31,193 nt of DNA from JAIBJP01 sp036506175 (GTDB taxonomy: Bacteria; Actinomycetota; Thermoleophilia; Gaiellales; Gaiellaceae). Of this stretch, positions 14,328 to 22,941 are shown piece after piece. Within the stretch, counting starts at the first letter, position 1, and every line of letters starts with the position of its first letter. The notes beneath the pieces are model-generated. The model was not told the origin of the DNA and ran no database searches. It saw only the letters and a program-made list of their open reading frames with translations. The stretch lies in assembly GCA_036506175.1 (NCBI GenBank), contig DASXSE010000057.1:1-31193 (forward strand), read 5' to 3'. The translations under genes and the position numbers were made by a program.

Positions 14328-15998
14328 TTATGTGCGCTCCGACCCGCTCCCGAGAGCGTCGTGCAGCTTGACCATCTTCACGGCGATCTCGACGAGGAGC
14401 CAATCGTCCTTGCGGAGGTCGATTCCGGACAGTTCCTGGATGCGGCGAAGCCGCTGTCGCAGCGTGTTCGGATGGACGTACAGAGCCTGCGCGGTCGCGC
14501 TGATGTTGCCGCGGCGGCGCAGAAACTCCTCGAGGGTCTTGAGGAGCGCCGTCTGCCGGTGGGCGTCGTAGTCGGCGAGCAGCACGACCGCGTCGCGGTG
14601 CGAGTCTCGAACGGTCGCGTCGAACGGCATCCGCAGCAGGTACTTGTACGGGCCCAGGTCGTCGTAGGACATCACGCCCGGCTTTCCGCCAATGATGGAG
14701 GTGCCCACCAGGGCGTGATGGGCTTCCTCGAAGCCGGCCTGGAAGGCTGCAGCGCCCTGGCAGAGGTTCGAGAGACCGATCGACGCGGGATTCTCGAGCG
14801 CTGCGTGCGCCTCCTGGATGCGTTCGACCAGGAGAGCCTGGCCACCCGGAGGCACGCGCAGGAGGCCCCGGATCGAATCGTCGCGCCGGTCGAACAGCGA
14901 GCCGGGCGCGACGGCGGCAAGCGCCTTCTCGAGCGCGGCATCGGGTGGGGTCGCCGACACGACGAGGTAGCGCTGGTCGAGGTCGACGCCGAGCCTGGCG
15001 GCGCGTCCCTCCACGTCGCCGATGACGCTGCCGCCGGCCAGCTGCTCGAAGAAGTCCTTGATCAGGTTCTTCTCCGTCAGCCGTTCGATCAACTCGATCT
15101 TCTTGAGGGCAACCGCGGTCTGGTTCGCGGCGGCGCGCGCCAGGTCGACCTCAGAGGTGCCCTCGGCCGTCAGGAGGCCGAGCAGCTCGTCATCGGCAAC
15201 GAGGGGAACCGCGATACTCGCCGCGCGGCCGCTGCGCGCCAGCTCGGGCCCGAGGCCCTGCAACTTGATCGTGCCGCGCGCCTCCGATCCTCGCGGCGCC
15301 GACGCGCGCAGCTGCAGCTCTTCCGAGCTCGGGTCGAGGAGGTAGATGTGGCACGCGGCCGCGTGCAGCAGCTTCAGCCCGCGCTCGGCGACCGCCGGGA
15401 GCAGCTCCTCGAGGCTCTGGGCACGGGTGAGGCTCTCCGCCAGCTCGGTGAGGCTCTCGAGCTCGCCGACCCGCTGTCGCGACTCCTCGTAGAGCCGCGC
15501 GTTCTCGATCGCGCCCGCGACCAGCGAAGCGCTCGACACGAGCACGTCGACCTCGGGCTCGGTGAACTCTCGCGGAGCCTCGGTGTGCAGCGAGATGACA
15601 CCGATGACGGTGCCGTCACGCGCCACTATCGGCACCGAGAGGAGTGACTGGAACTTCTCCTCCTCGAGCTCGGGGACGAACTTGTTGCGCGGATCGTCCA
15701 TCGCGTTCTGCGTGAACGCCGGCTCCCTACGCTCGGCCGCCCACCACGCAATTCCTTCCCCGCGTTCCAGGGCGATTTGGCCTACGAGCTCCCCGTACGG
15801 GGCCGAGGCCGCCCGGAGCACGAGCCGCTCTCCGTCGTCCTCGACGAGGTAGACGAAGCAGGCGTGTACCGCGCTCGCATCCGTAAGGAGCCGAACGACG
15901 CCTCCGAGCACCTCTCGGAGGTCGAGCGTGGACCCGACGGTCGAGATGATCTCGTAGAGGATCCTGCTCTCGCTTGGAGGGGCCGTGGGCCTGGCCAC
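14328..15998 (-). CDS. GAF-GAF-PucR family transcriptional regulator
   Basis: The gene encodes 556 residues from GTG 15998; an in-frame TAA lies three codons upstream. An N-terminal GAF domain (about 10-170, with LSVPIVARDGTVIGVISL) and a second GAF (about 185-310, with AVPLVADDELLGLLT) are followed by a PucR-type central region and a C-terminal helix-turn-helix of the PucR/CdaR type (about 490-545, with GNISATAQALYVHPNTLRQRLRRIQELSG). These proteins are DNA-binding activators or repressors that often control catabolic operons. Here the gene is 90 bases before gmaS on the same strand, so it is the obvious candidate regulator of methylamine use. The ligand of the GAF domains is unknown. It follows the SIMPL gene by only 28 bases. 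Confidence 0.87.
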   Translation of the reverse strand: MARPTAPPSESRILYEIISTVGSTLDLREVLGGVVRLLTDASAVHACFVYLVEDDGERLVLRAASAPYGELVGQIALERGEGIAWWAAERREPAFTQNAMDDPRNKFVPELEEEKFQSLLSVPIVARDGTVIGVISLHTEAPREFTEPEVDVLVSSASLVAGAIENARLYEESRQRVGELESLTELAESLTRAQSLEELLPAVAERGLKLLHAAACHIYLLDPSSEELQLRASAPRGSEARGTIKLQGLGPELARSGRAASIAVPLVADDELLGLLTAEGTSEVDLARAAANQTAVALKKIELIERLTEKNLIKDFFEQLAGGSVIGDVEGRAARLGVDLDQRYLVVSATPPDAALEKALAAVAPGSLFDRRDDSIRGLLRVPPGGQALLVERIQEAHAALENPASIGLSNLCQGAAAFQAGFEEAHHALVGTSIIGGKPGVMSYDDLGPYKYLLRMPFDATVRDSHRDAVVLLADYDAHRQTALLKTLEEFLRRRGNISATAQALYVHPNTLRQRLRRIQELSGIDLRKDDWLLVEIAVKMVKLHDALGSGSERT

Positions 15999-16026
15999 GG
16001 CCCCATCTTAGTTGTTTGCAGGGGTT

Positions 16027-16803
16027 TTACGAGATGGCGAACGTGACCGTCAGCGTCGCCGAGATTTCCTGGGTGCCCGGTTCGACGGCGATGTCAGACG
16101 CACGGAGTGCTTCCGCTCCATACACGGGGACCGGGTACCCGCCGCCACCGCCCTCGATGATGGCGACAGGAGCGCCGAGCGTCACGCCGGCCTTGTCGGC
16201 GATCGCCCGGGCGCGGGCGCGGGCGTCGTCGAGCGCGGCCGTGACCGCGGACTGGTACTGAGCCTTGGAATCGGAGACTCTGAGCATCGGCCCGGAGACC
16301 TGGTTTGCGCCGGCTGCAACCGCTGCATCGACGACGGCCCCGGCCTTGGAGATGTCTCGCACCGTTGCACTGACGGAGCTCGAGGCCGAGTAGCCCGTGA
16401 CGGTGCGGCCGTCGTTGCTCATGGTCGGATACAGCGAGACCTGCTCGGTGCGCAGATCGTCCTTGGAGACTCCGTGGTCTCGGAGCGCGGCGACGATGCG
16501 CCTCGTCGCCTGGCCTGCCTCCTTCAGAGCGGCCGTGGCCGTGTCGGCATCAGCCTGAACGCCGAACGACCAGTCGGAGACGTCTGGCACAGTGCGGGCC
16601 GAGCCGGATCCAGTCACGGTGATTCCGGGAAACGCGGACGCGCCACCGCCGATCGGGTAGCTGATGTCCGCTGCGTTCTTTCCAACCGGGGTTCCCGGAC
16701 TGACCGCCTGCCCGACCGGTGCGCCCGAGTTTTCCTTCCCGCCGCCGCACCCCGCGGCGACCACTACGAAAGCGGCCACGAGGGCCAACGTCGAGATCTT
16801 CAT
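16027..16803 (-). CDS. SIMPL (DUF541) domain lipoprotein
   Basis: The gene encodes 258 residues from ATG 16803, supported by GGAGG five bases upstream; the frame is open to 16821. The N-terminus is a lipoprotein signal, MKISTLALVAAFVVVAAGC, with the lipobox VAAGC (the cysteine is about residue 19). It is followed by a short low-complexity linker and a SIMPL/DUF541 domain (about 60-258, with ITVTGSGSARTVPD and ALDDARARARAIADKAGV). Proteins of this family sit on the outer face of the membrane; their function is unclear. It has no obvious role in C1 metabolism, and its place between fdhA and the PucR regulator is unexplained. Confidence 0.87.
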   Translation of the reverse strand: MKISTLALVAAFVVVAAGCGGGKENSGAPVGQAVSPGTPVGKNAADISYPIGGGASAFPGITVTGSGSARTVPDVSDWSFGVQADADTATAALKEAGQATRRIVAALRDHGVSKDDLRTEQVSLYPTMSNDGRTVTGYSASSSVSATVRDISKAGAVVDAAVAAGANQVSGPMLRVSDSKAQYQSAVTAALDDARARARAIADKAGVTLGAPVAIIEGGGGGYPVPVYGAEALRASDIAVEPGTQEISATLTVTFAIS

Positions 16804-16862
16804 CACGCCTCCGTTCCTCATTTGCCGCTTTGACGGAGGCGGCGGCCGAGAAGTTCCCGGTG

Positions 16863-19580
16863 CTAGCGCGCGGCCGGTTTCAGTGCCGAGCCGATCGGCT
16901 CGACACGGACGGCCGAGGTCTTGTACTCCGGCGTCCCGATGAGGGAATCGCCCACGTCGTGCGTGAGCCAGTTCACCTTCGCCTGCGCGAAGTGGAGCGC
17001 CATCCAGACGAGCCCCGGGTAGACCCGCTCCCCGACGGCCGCGCGTGCCTCGAGCTCGCCGCGCCGAGAGACCAACCGCACCCAGTCGCCGTGCTGGATG
17101 CCGAGCGACTTCGCGTCCTCGACGTTCATCTCGACGAACGGATCCTCCTGCTTCTGCACGACCCCTTCCTCACGCATCGTCATCGTCGCCGAGTTGTAGT
17201 GGTAGAGCGTCCTCCCGGTCGAGAGGACGAAGGGATACTCGGAATCGGGCTGCTCGATCGGCGGCTGGTACTCCACGGGATAGAACTTGCCCTTTCCATT
17301 TGGACGCGCCGGCGTGGGCGCGTGCAGATACGGAGTTCCGGGATGCTCGCGGTCGAGGCAGGGCCATTGCAGGCCGACCTCCTCGATGCGGTCGTAGCGG
17401 ATCCCCGACCAGAGCGGCGCCAGGTCGGCGAACTCGTTCCACGCGTCCTCGGCCGTCTCGTACTCCGGCCAATCACCACCCATCGCCTTCGCCAGGTCGA
17501 CGACGATGCGCCAGTCTTCGCGGGCGTTCCCCGGACACGGCACCGCCTTCCGTACGCGATTGACGCGCCGCTCGGTGTTCGTGAACGTCCCCTCCTTCTC
17601 GGCAAAGCTCGAGGCGGGCAGGACGACGTCCGCGTGCGCCAGGCTCGTCTCGTTCAGGAAGAGATCCTGTGAGACGAGAAAGTCGAGGTGGCCGAGGCCC
17701 TCCTCGACGTGGTGTGCGTTCGGCTCCGTCTGCGCAGGGTTCTCGCCGATCAGGTAGAGCGCGCGGATGCGGCCGTCGTGGAGCCCGGACATCATCTGGT
17801 CGAGCCGGTACCCCGTTTGCCCCGGAATCTCGACGCCCCAGGCCTTCGAGAACTTTTCGCGGATCCCCGGGTCGTCGCAAGGCTGATAGCCGGGCAGGTA
17901 AGCCGGGTTGGCGCCGGCGTCATTGAGGCCCTGGACGTTGTTCTGCCCGCGCAGCGCGTTCAAGCCCGTGGACGGGTAGCCGAGGTGGCCGGTCATGAGG
18001 ACGAGGTTCGAGAGCGACCAGATGTTGTCTACGGCGCAGGCGTGCTCCGTGATTCCGAGCGTGTAGAAGACCGCCGCGTGCTTCTCGCGCGCGTACTCCC
18101 GCGCCGTGGCCACGATGTCGTCGGCAGGAACGCCCGTGACCTTCTCCGCCTCCTCGGGCGTGTAGTCCTTGACCACGTCCGCGACCGCTTCGAACCCCTC
18201 TGTGTGCTCGCGGATGTAGTCCTCGTCCTGGAGCCCCTCGCGGAGGATCACGTGCATCATCGCGTTGATCAGCCAGACGTCCGACCCTGGACGCAGCTGC
18301 AGATGACGCTTGGCGAGCTTCGTCAGCCAGATCTTGCGCGGGTCGGCGACGACGAGCGTCGCACCCTTGCGCGCCGCTTTCTTCATCCGCAGCGCCAGCA
18401 CCGGGTGCGCCTCGGTCGTGTTCGACCCAATGACGAGGATGAAGCGGGCGTTCTCGATCTCGGGGATCGAGTTGGTGGTAGCTCCTCTGCCTAACGACCT
18501 GACCAGGCCGTAAAGAGTCGGAGCGTGTCAGGTGGCTTCGCAGGAGTGGACGGAGTTCGTCCCGACCACCGCCCGCGCGAGCTTCTGAATCAGGAAGTTC
18601 TCCTCCATCGTCAGTCGCGCGGACGCGAGGAAGCCGATGGATTGCGGCCCGTGCTCGGCCTTGGCGCGGTTCAACCCGTCGGCTGCCGCTTGGAGCGCGT
18701 GCTCCCACGTGGTCGGGTGGAGCTCTCCGTCCTCTCCCCGCACGAGCGGCTCCGTCAGTCGGTCCGGGTGATGGACGAAGTTGAACGCGAACCGCCCCTT
18801 GACACAGAGGTTCCCTTCGTTCGAGACGTAGCTCGGATCCGACGTGATCTTCACGATCCGCTTCGTCTCCGGATCGACGTTGATGTCGATCTGGCACCCC
18901 ACGCCGCAGAACGTGCAGGTCGACTTGACCTTCTCGAGCGCACGGTCGGGCTTCTCCGTCCCCTCCTGGAACTTCTCGTAGATCGCGCCGGTCGGGCACA
19001 CGCCCAGGCAGCCGCCGCAGAGCTCGCACTCGGTGTCGAGCCACGACAGGCCCCAGGTTGGAACCACGCGCGCGTCCGGCCCGCGTCCCTCGAGCGAGAG
19101 CGCAGAGCACTGCATGACCTCCTGCGTGTAGCGGACACAGCGGGCGCAGAGGATGCAGGCGTCCGGGTCATAGCCCATGAAGCGGTTGCGGTCGTCGTAG
19201 GGCTCGCGCTTTGCGTCCGGGAGGACGAACGGCGCCTCCGCGCCGAGGTCCTCGGCCAGGTCGACGAGCTCGTTCGGACGACCGCCGGGATCCGGGTTCA
19301 GATGCTCGGTTAGGAGCATCTCGGTCAGCGTGCGCTGGTACTGGGGTACCGAGGAGTTCGTGGAGACGACCATTCCTTCGGTCACCCGAGTCGCGCAGGC
19401 GGGGAGCGGCCGCGGCGAGCCCTCCACGCCCACGACGCACATCCGGCAGCCGCCGTACGGGTCGAGCTTGTCGTCGTGGCAGAGGGTGGGGATGAAGACG
19501 CCGTGCCGCGCCGCCGCGTGGACCAGTAGCTCGCCCTCGCGCGCGCTCGCCTCGTTGCCGTCGAGCGTGAAGCGGATCAC
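16863..19580 (-). CDS. fdhA: Formate dehydrogenase alpha subunit, selenocysteine-containing (in-frame TGA at 18528-18530)
   Basis: One gene of 905 residues starts at GTG 19580, overlapping the fdhB stop as GTGA. The TGA at 18530-18528 is codon 351, and the same frame continues without a gap to the stop at 16863. The residues around it are NSVHSCEAT-U-HAPTLYGL, the site where formate dehydrogenases have Sec or Cys followed by His. Domains: a NuoG-like [2Fe-2S] (C34, C45, C48, C62), two [4Fe-4S] (C142/145/148/158 and C185/188/191/195), the [4Fe-4S] of the molybdopterin domain (C222/225/229/259), the catalytic Mo/W-bisPGD domain and a C-terminal cofactor-binding barrel (about 790-900). The His-Cys3 cluster usual after the first domain is missing: H93 is not followed by cysteines until C142. 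It oxidises formate; with FdhB the acceptor should be NAD+. Confidence 0.9.
18481..18530 (-). promoter_or_regulatory. SECIS element directing Sec insertion in fdhA
   Basis: Directly after the TGA the - strand can fold as one extended hairpin. The outer stem is GCTC/GAGC, then CTCT/AGAG, an imperfect TTAC/GTTA part, and an apical stem GGCCT/AGGTC (one G-U pair) closing the four-base loop GGTC. The loop starts 23 bases after the TGA, inside the window required by SelB. The E. coli fdhF SECIS also presents GGUC in its apical loop, and its UGA is also followed by CAC. The element lies inside the coding sequence, as bacterial SECIS elements must. The pairing was done by eye; no energy was calculated. 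Confidence 0.8.
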
Positions 19581-21169
19581 CGGCGGCTAATGCTAGTCGT
19601 CTCGCCGAGCGGAGCGAACACCTCGGGCCAGTGACGGAACGCGTTTCGCATCGGGAACGGAGCGCCCTGCCCGAGGCCGCAGATCGAGGTCGCGGCCATG
19701 GCGTCCAGCCACTCCTCCATCTGCGCTCGTGACATTGCGGCGCGGCCGTGGTCGAGCTCCTCGAGCACGTGGTGCATGCCGCGGTTGCCGATGCGGCACG
19801 GAGTGCATTTCTGGCAGGACTCCTCGGCGAAGAAACGCATCGTCTCGGTCAGGAGCCGGAGTGGGGAGTAGGTCTCGGGGAAGACCTGGAGGCCGGCCGA
19901 GCCGGGGCCGGCGCCCCATTCGCGCAGCGAGTCGCGGCTCAGCGGTACGTCGAGCGCATCAGGCGGGAGGATTCCGCTCGCCGCGCCGCCAGGGACGATC
20001 GCCGAGATGGGGCCGGTGGTTCCGCCTCCGTATTCGTCGATCAGCTGCCGCGGTGTGACGTCCAGCGGCGCCTCATAGCAACCGGGGTTTTCGACTGCGC
20101 CGGAGAGCGACCACAGCCGCACGCGTGGCCAGGCCTCGCCTCCGTCGCGCAGGATCGCGGGCACATGCGCGAGCGTCTCGACGTTGTTGATCAGGGTCGG
20201 GCGGCCGAGATAGCCGACCTGGCTCGGGAACGGCGGTTTGAGACGGGGCATCCCGCGACGGCCTTCCATGGACTCGAGCATCGCCGTCTCCTCGCCGCAG
20301 ATATAGGCGCCCGCGCCGACGACGAGCTCCACGGAGCGGCTGTCGAGCAGCCCGGCCGAGCGGAATTCGTCGAGCGCGCGCGTCAGCCGGTCCCGTGCGG
20401 TCGCGTACTCCTCGCGTAGGTAGATGAAGCCCTCCGTCGCGTCGGCGAAATCCATCGCGATGAGCGCGCCTTCGATCATGAGGTGTGGGCGCAGCTCCAT
20501 GACGTAGCGGTCCTTGATGGTTCCGGGCTCGCCTTCGTCCGCGTTGATGACGACGTAACGAGGCCCGGGCTCCTGCGCAACCGCCTCCCATTTGACCCCG
20601 GTCGGAAAGCCGGCCCCGCCGTAGCCGGTCAGTCCTGAGGCCTTCAGCTCCTCGACGATCTTGTCCTTCCCCGGCAACGAACGCAGCACTGCGAGGCCGC
20701 CGCGCGCCTCGTAGTCGGCCAGCGTCTCGTCGCGCGTTCCAAGCCCTGTCGAGGGCCCGTCGTTCGCACGGTGAACGATGTCCGGCTCGACGCGATCGCC
20801 GCGCATCAGCACGGGCGCGAGGTCGCAGTGGCCCAGGCACTCGACTTCGAGCACCGGCGCGCCGGTGGAATGCTCCTGCTCGCGGGCCAGAAGCTCCTTC
20901 GCGCCGAGGCAGTCGCAGACCGGCCCGATGCACACGCGCACGGCATCCATTGGCACCTGCAGGAACGAATAGAAGGAGATGACCTCGTGCACCTCCCCGC
21001 GCCGAATGTTCATGTGGTCGGCCAAGGCGTCCGAGAGCTCGGGCGTCAGAGGGCCGACCTCGCGGCGGATCCGTCCGAGATTGTCGAGGAGGCGCGTGCG
21101 CTCCTTAGGCAGGTCGGGAAGCAGCTCGGTGAGCCGGAGGACGTCGATGACGATGATCATAGACAGCAC
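19577..21169 (-). CDS. fdhB: NAD-dependent formate dehydrogenase beta subunit (NuoE-NuoF fusion)
   Basis: This 530-residue diaphorase subunit fuses a NuoE-like thioredoxin-fold [2Fe-2S] domain (C80-x4-C85 and C111-x3-C115) to a NuoF-like domain. The latter carries the FMN loop GYGGAGFPTGVKW (182-194), the NADH loop VINADEGEPGTIKDRYVME (207-225) and a [4Fe-4S] site C452-x2-C455-x2-C458...C497. Such fusions (HoxF/FdsB-like) pass electrons between NAD(H) and a catalytic partner, here FdhA, whose start overlaps the stop (GTGA). I keep GTG 21169 because AAGGGG lies five bases upstream; ATG 21160 is an alternative. It is the first gene of the - strand cluster, and its upstream region is shared with the divergent sigma factor. 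Confidence 0.92.
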   Translation of the reverse strand: MLSMIIVIDVLRLTELLPDLPKERTRLLDNLGRIRREVGPLTPELSDALADHMNIRRGEVHEVISFYSFLQVPMDAVRVCIGPVCDCLGAKELLAREQEHSTGAPVLEVECLGHCDLAPVLMRGDRVEPDIVHRANDGPSTGLGTRDETLADYEARGGLAVLRSLPGKDKIVEELKASGLTGYGGAGFPTGVKWEAVAQEPGPRYVVINADEGEPGTIKDRYVMELRPHLMIEGALIAMDFADATEGFIYLREEYATARDRLTRALDEFRSAGLLDSRSVELVVGAGAYICGEETAMLESMEGRRGMPRLKPPFPSQVGYLGRPTLINNVETLAHVPAILRDGGEAWPRVRLWSLSGAVENPGCYEAPLDVTPRQLIDEYGGGTTGPISAIVPGGAASGILPPDALDVPLSRDSLREWGAGPGSAGLQVFPETYSPLRLLTETMRFFAEESCQKCTPCRIGNRGMHHVLEELDHGRAAMSRAQMEEWLDAMAATSICGLGQGAPFPMRNAFRHWPEVFAPLGETTSISRR

Positions 21170-21195
21170 GCTGCCCCTTGATCTGCAGAAAAAAG

Positions 21196-21212
21196 TGGCT
21201 CAATGTGAGTCA
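21196..21212. promoter_or_regulatory. Palindrome between divergent fdhB and sigma factor genes
   Basis: TGGCTCA-ATG-TGAGTCA is an inverted repeat with six of seven matching pairs, centred in the 79-base divergent spacer. It could be an operator acting on fdhB, the sigma gene or both. An A6 tract lies just beside it (21189-21194). No promoter hexamers were clear. Confidence 0.35.
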
Positions 21213-21248
21213 GTCCGTGTCGGCCCAGGGCAGGGATAGGGGGTAAGC

Positions 21249-22295
21249 GTGGCGGTGAGTCCTACACTCACGCCGACGTCTCGGCTTGCCCAGAAGCAGA
21301 TGCCTGCTGCGGAGGGCGCGGCGCATCTCTACGAGGACTACTACGACCGCATCTACGGCTACTGCCTGTACCAGCTGGGCAGCCGCGAGGAGGCGGAAGA
21401 CGCGGCGCAGACGACCTTCATGTGGGCGTTCCGCGGCCTCCGGCGCGGTGTAGTCCCGCGTGCGGAGGCGAGTTGGCTCTTCGCGATCGCTCAGAACGCC
21501 TGCCGGGCACGCCACCGCGCCCGCGCGCGAGGGCGGCAACGAGAAGTCTTGAGCGACCCCGTGACGCTCGCGGACCTGTCCCCGGCACCACAGGCCGAGA
21601 CGGACAGCCTCATGGGGCTCGAGGACGCCCTGGAGCGCATGCCCGAGCTCCAGCGGCGCGCGATTCTCCTGCGGGAGTGGCGTGGTCTTTCCTACAAGGA
21701 GATCGCCGCCGAGCTCGAGCTCTCAAACGCGGCGGTGGAAACACTGATCTTTCGCGCGCGGCGTTCCCTCGCCGAGCTTCTCGCGGGTCGCCCCACGCCG
21801 AAGCGCGCGCGCAAGCACGCACTCGACCTCGGCTCGTTCTTCGCCGGCCTCAAGTCCTTCTTCGGCGCGGGCTCGGCCGCGAAGGTCGCGGCTGGAGTCG
21901 CAGCCGTGGTTGCCGTCACCACGGTGGCCGTCGGGTCGGTCGAGCTGGCGCGCATCGACAAGGGCTCCCCCGGTAAGGTGGCGCCGGCGCGAGTTGCGCC
22001 GCAGGTTGGCCACAGTCGCCCGGGTGTCGGGCTCATGCCCACTGAGGCGACGGGCTCGAAGCCGTCAGCAGGCAAGTCGAAGACGCCCGGCAACTCCGGC
22101 TCGACAGACAACGGCTCGGCCGGGTCGCAGCTAGGGCAAACGATCGGCCAGGCCGGCGACTCCCTCCCGGTCGTCGGCGATGTCGTGCACGGACTTCCGA
22201 TCGACACGGAAACAGGGGCCGTCGACGGCGTCGTGAACACGGTCACGGACGCAACCGCACCCGTGACCGACGCGCTACCCCCGACGCTGCCCTAG
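21249..22295 (+). CDS. ECF sigma factor with C-terminal transmembrane segment and extracytoplasmic tail
   Basis: The gene encodes 348 residues from GTG 21249, with GGGGG upstream. Region 2 (about 27-95, YEDYYDRIYGYCLYQLGSREEAEDAAQTTF) and region 4 (about 125-180, with LSYKEIAAELELSNAAVETLIFRARRSL) define a sigma-70 family ECF protein. Unusually, the protein continues with one hydrophobic helix (about 209-232, rich in Ala and Val) and a Gly/Ser/Pro-rich tail of about 115 residues ending PPTLP. An in-built membrane anchor may replace a separate anti-sigma factor; none is found next door. It is divergent from fdhB, so it may control the formate/methylamine cluster, but this is only positional. 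The LPVVG segment in the tail recurs in the protein at 22942-23589. Confidence 0.85.
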   Translation: MAVSPTLTPTSRLAQKQMPAAEGAAHLYEDYYDRIYGYCLYQLGSREEAEDAAQTTFMWAFRGLRRGVVPRAEASWLFAIAQNACRARHRARARGRQREVLSDPVTLADLSPAPQAETDSLMGLEDALERMPELQRRAILLREWRGLSYKEIAAELELSNAAVETLIFRARRSLAELLAGRPTPKRARKHALDLGSFFAGLKSFFGAGSAAKVAAGVAAVVAVTTVAVGSVELARIDKGSPGKVAPARVAPQVGHSRPGVGLMPTEATGSKPSAGKSKTPGNSGSTDNGSAGSQLGQTIGQAGDSLPVVGDVVHGLPIDTETGAVDGVVNTVTDATAPVTDALPPTLP

Positions 22296-22307
22296 GCAGC
22301 CGCGTGC

Positions 22308-22339
22308 TCCCCCGAACGGGGGAACCGGCGCAAGTTTTT
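22308..22339 (+). terminator. Hairpin between sigma factor and receiver genes
   Basis: TCCCCC-GAAC-GGGGGA is a six-pair stem 12 bases after the sigma factor stop, followed at a distance of 11 bases by TTTTT (22335-22339). The distance is too long for a classic intrinsic terminator, so partial termination or an mRNA processing stem is possible. Confidence 0.35.
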
Positions 22340-22362
22340 CCTCCGCGTGGCTCCTTTTGGAC

Positions 22363-22776
22363 ATGAGCACTCGCGTACTGGTCGTTGACGACCATCCCCT
22401 CTTCGCGGAAGCAGTCGCGGCATTGCTGGAATCGGACGGCCGAATCGAAGTCGTCGGCCGGGCCGAGAACGGCGCCGAGGCCGTCGATTTCGCCCGCAAG
22501 CTCCATCCCGACCTCGTGTTCATGGACATCCGCATGCCGCTCATGACCGGCGTCGAGGCGACGGAGCGGATCCTCGCTTGGCTGCCGGAGACCAAGGTCG
22601 TGGTGCTGACCGCGCACGGGTCTCCGGAGGAGATCGAGCTGGCTCTCATGGCCGGCGCCGTCGGTTGTCTCACGAAGGACGACCTCGGCATGCGGCTGAT
22701 TCAGACGGCGCTCGATCTCGTCGAAGTTGAGTCCGAAGAATTCGCTGCAAGTTTTTCGGTCGTGGGAGCTCTTTAA
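22363..22776 (+). CDS. Stand-alone response-regulator receiver protein
   Basis: The gene encodes 137 residues from ATG 22363. The receiver fold is complete: VLVVDDHPLF supplies the acidic pair, DLVFMDIRMPLMTG the phosphorylatable Asp (about residue 53), VVLTAHGS the Thr (about 84) and GCLTKDD the Lys (about 104). The family is closest to NarL/FixJ receivers, yet the protein stops about 20 residues after the receiver with no helix-turn-helix, and no remnant of one is visible downstream. It may work by protein-protein contact, for example on the membrane-anchored sigma factor encoded just upstream. No histidine kinase is in the window. No convincing ribosome binding site is seen; TTG 22357 is an in-frame alternative. 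Confidence 0.83.
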   Translation: MSTRVLVVDDHPLFAEAVAALLESDGRIEVVGRAENGAEAVDFARKLHPDLVFMDIRMPLMTGVEATERILAWLPETKVVVLTAHGSPEEIELALMAGAVGCLTKDDLGMRLIQTALDLVEVESEEFAASFSVVGAL

Positions 22777-22841
22777 CGGAAGAAGCTCCCGCCGGACAAG
22801 CCGCAACGTCCAGGACGGGGTCGAGGCTTCTCAGCACCAAG

Positions 22842-22870
22842 GGAACGGTTCCCACTCCCAAAGCCGTTCC
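22842..22870 (+). terminator. First hairpin after the receiver gene
   Basis: GGAACGG and CCGTTCC form a seven-pair stem with a 15-base loop. TTCCTCTCC follows, so any U tract is poor. It probably acts with the stronger hairpin at 22882. Confidence 0.4.
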
Positions 22871-22881
22871 TTCCTCTCCCC

Positions 22882-22919
22882 GGAGGCGGTCATAGCTCCC
22901 GACCGCCTCCTCCCCTTTT
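22882..22919 (+). terminator. Intrinsic terminator of the sigma factor/receiver unit
   Basis: GGAGGCGGTC and GACCGCCTCC make a perfect ten-pair stem with a nine-base loop, followed by TCCCCTTTT. It lies 105 bases after the receiver stop and just before the convergent membrane-protein gene ends. The T tract exists only for + strand transcription. Confidence 0.75.
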
Positions 22920-22941
22920 AAGGAGCAGATGGATTGTAGGT

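Noticed and set aside
16863..19580. fdhA as two genes or a nonsense-mutated pseudogene
   Set aside because: The two parts are in the same frame, the TGA is at the catalytic Sec/Cys position, the sequence between the two called frames is FdhA-like, and a SECIS-like hairpin follows.
22727..22921. 64-codon frame overlapping the receiver gene end as a detached output domain
   Set aside because: The translation has no helix-turn-helix pattern and runs through two terminator hairpins.
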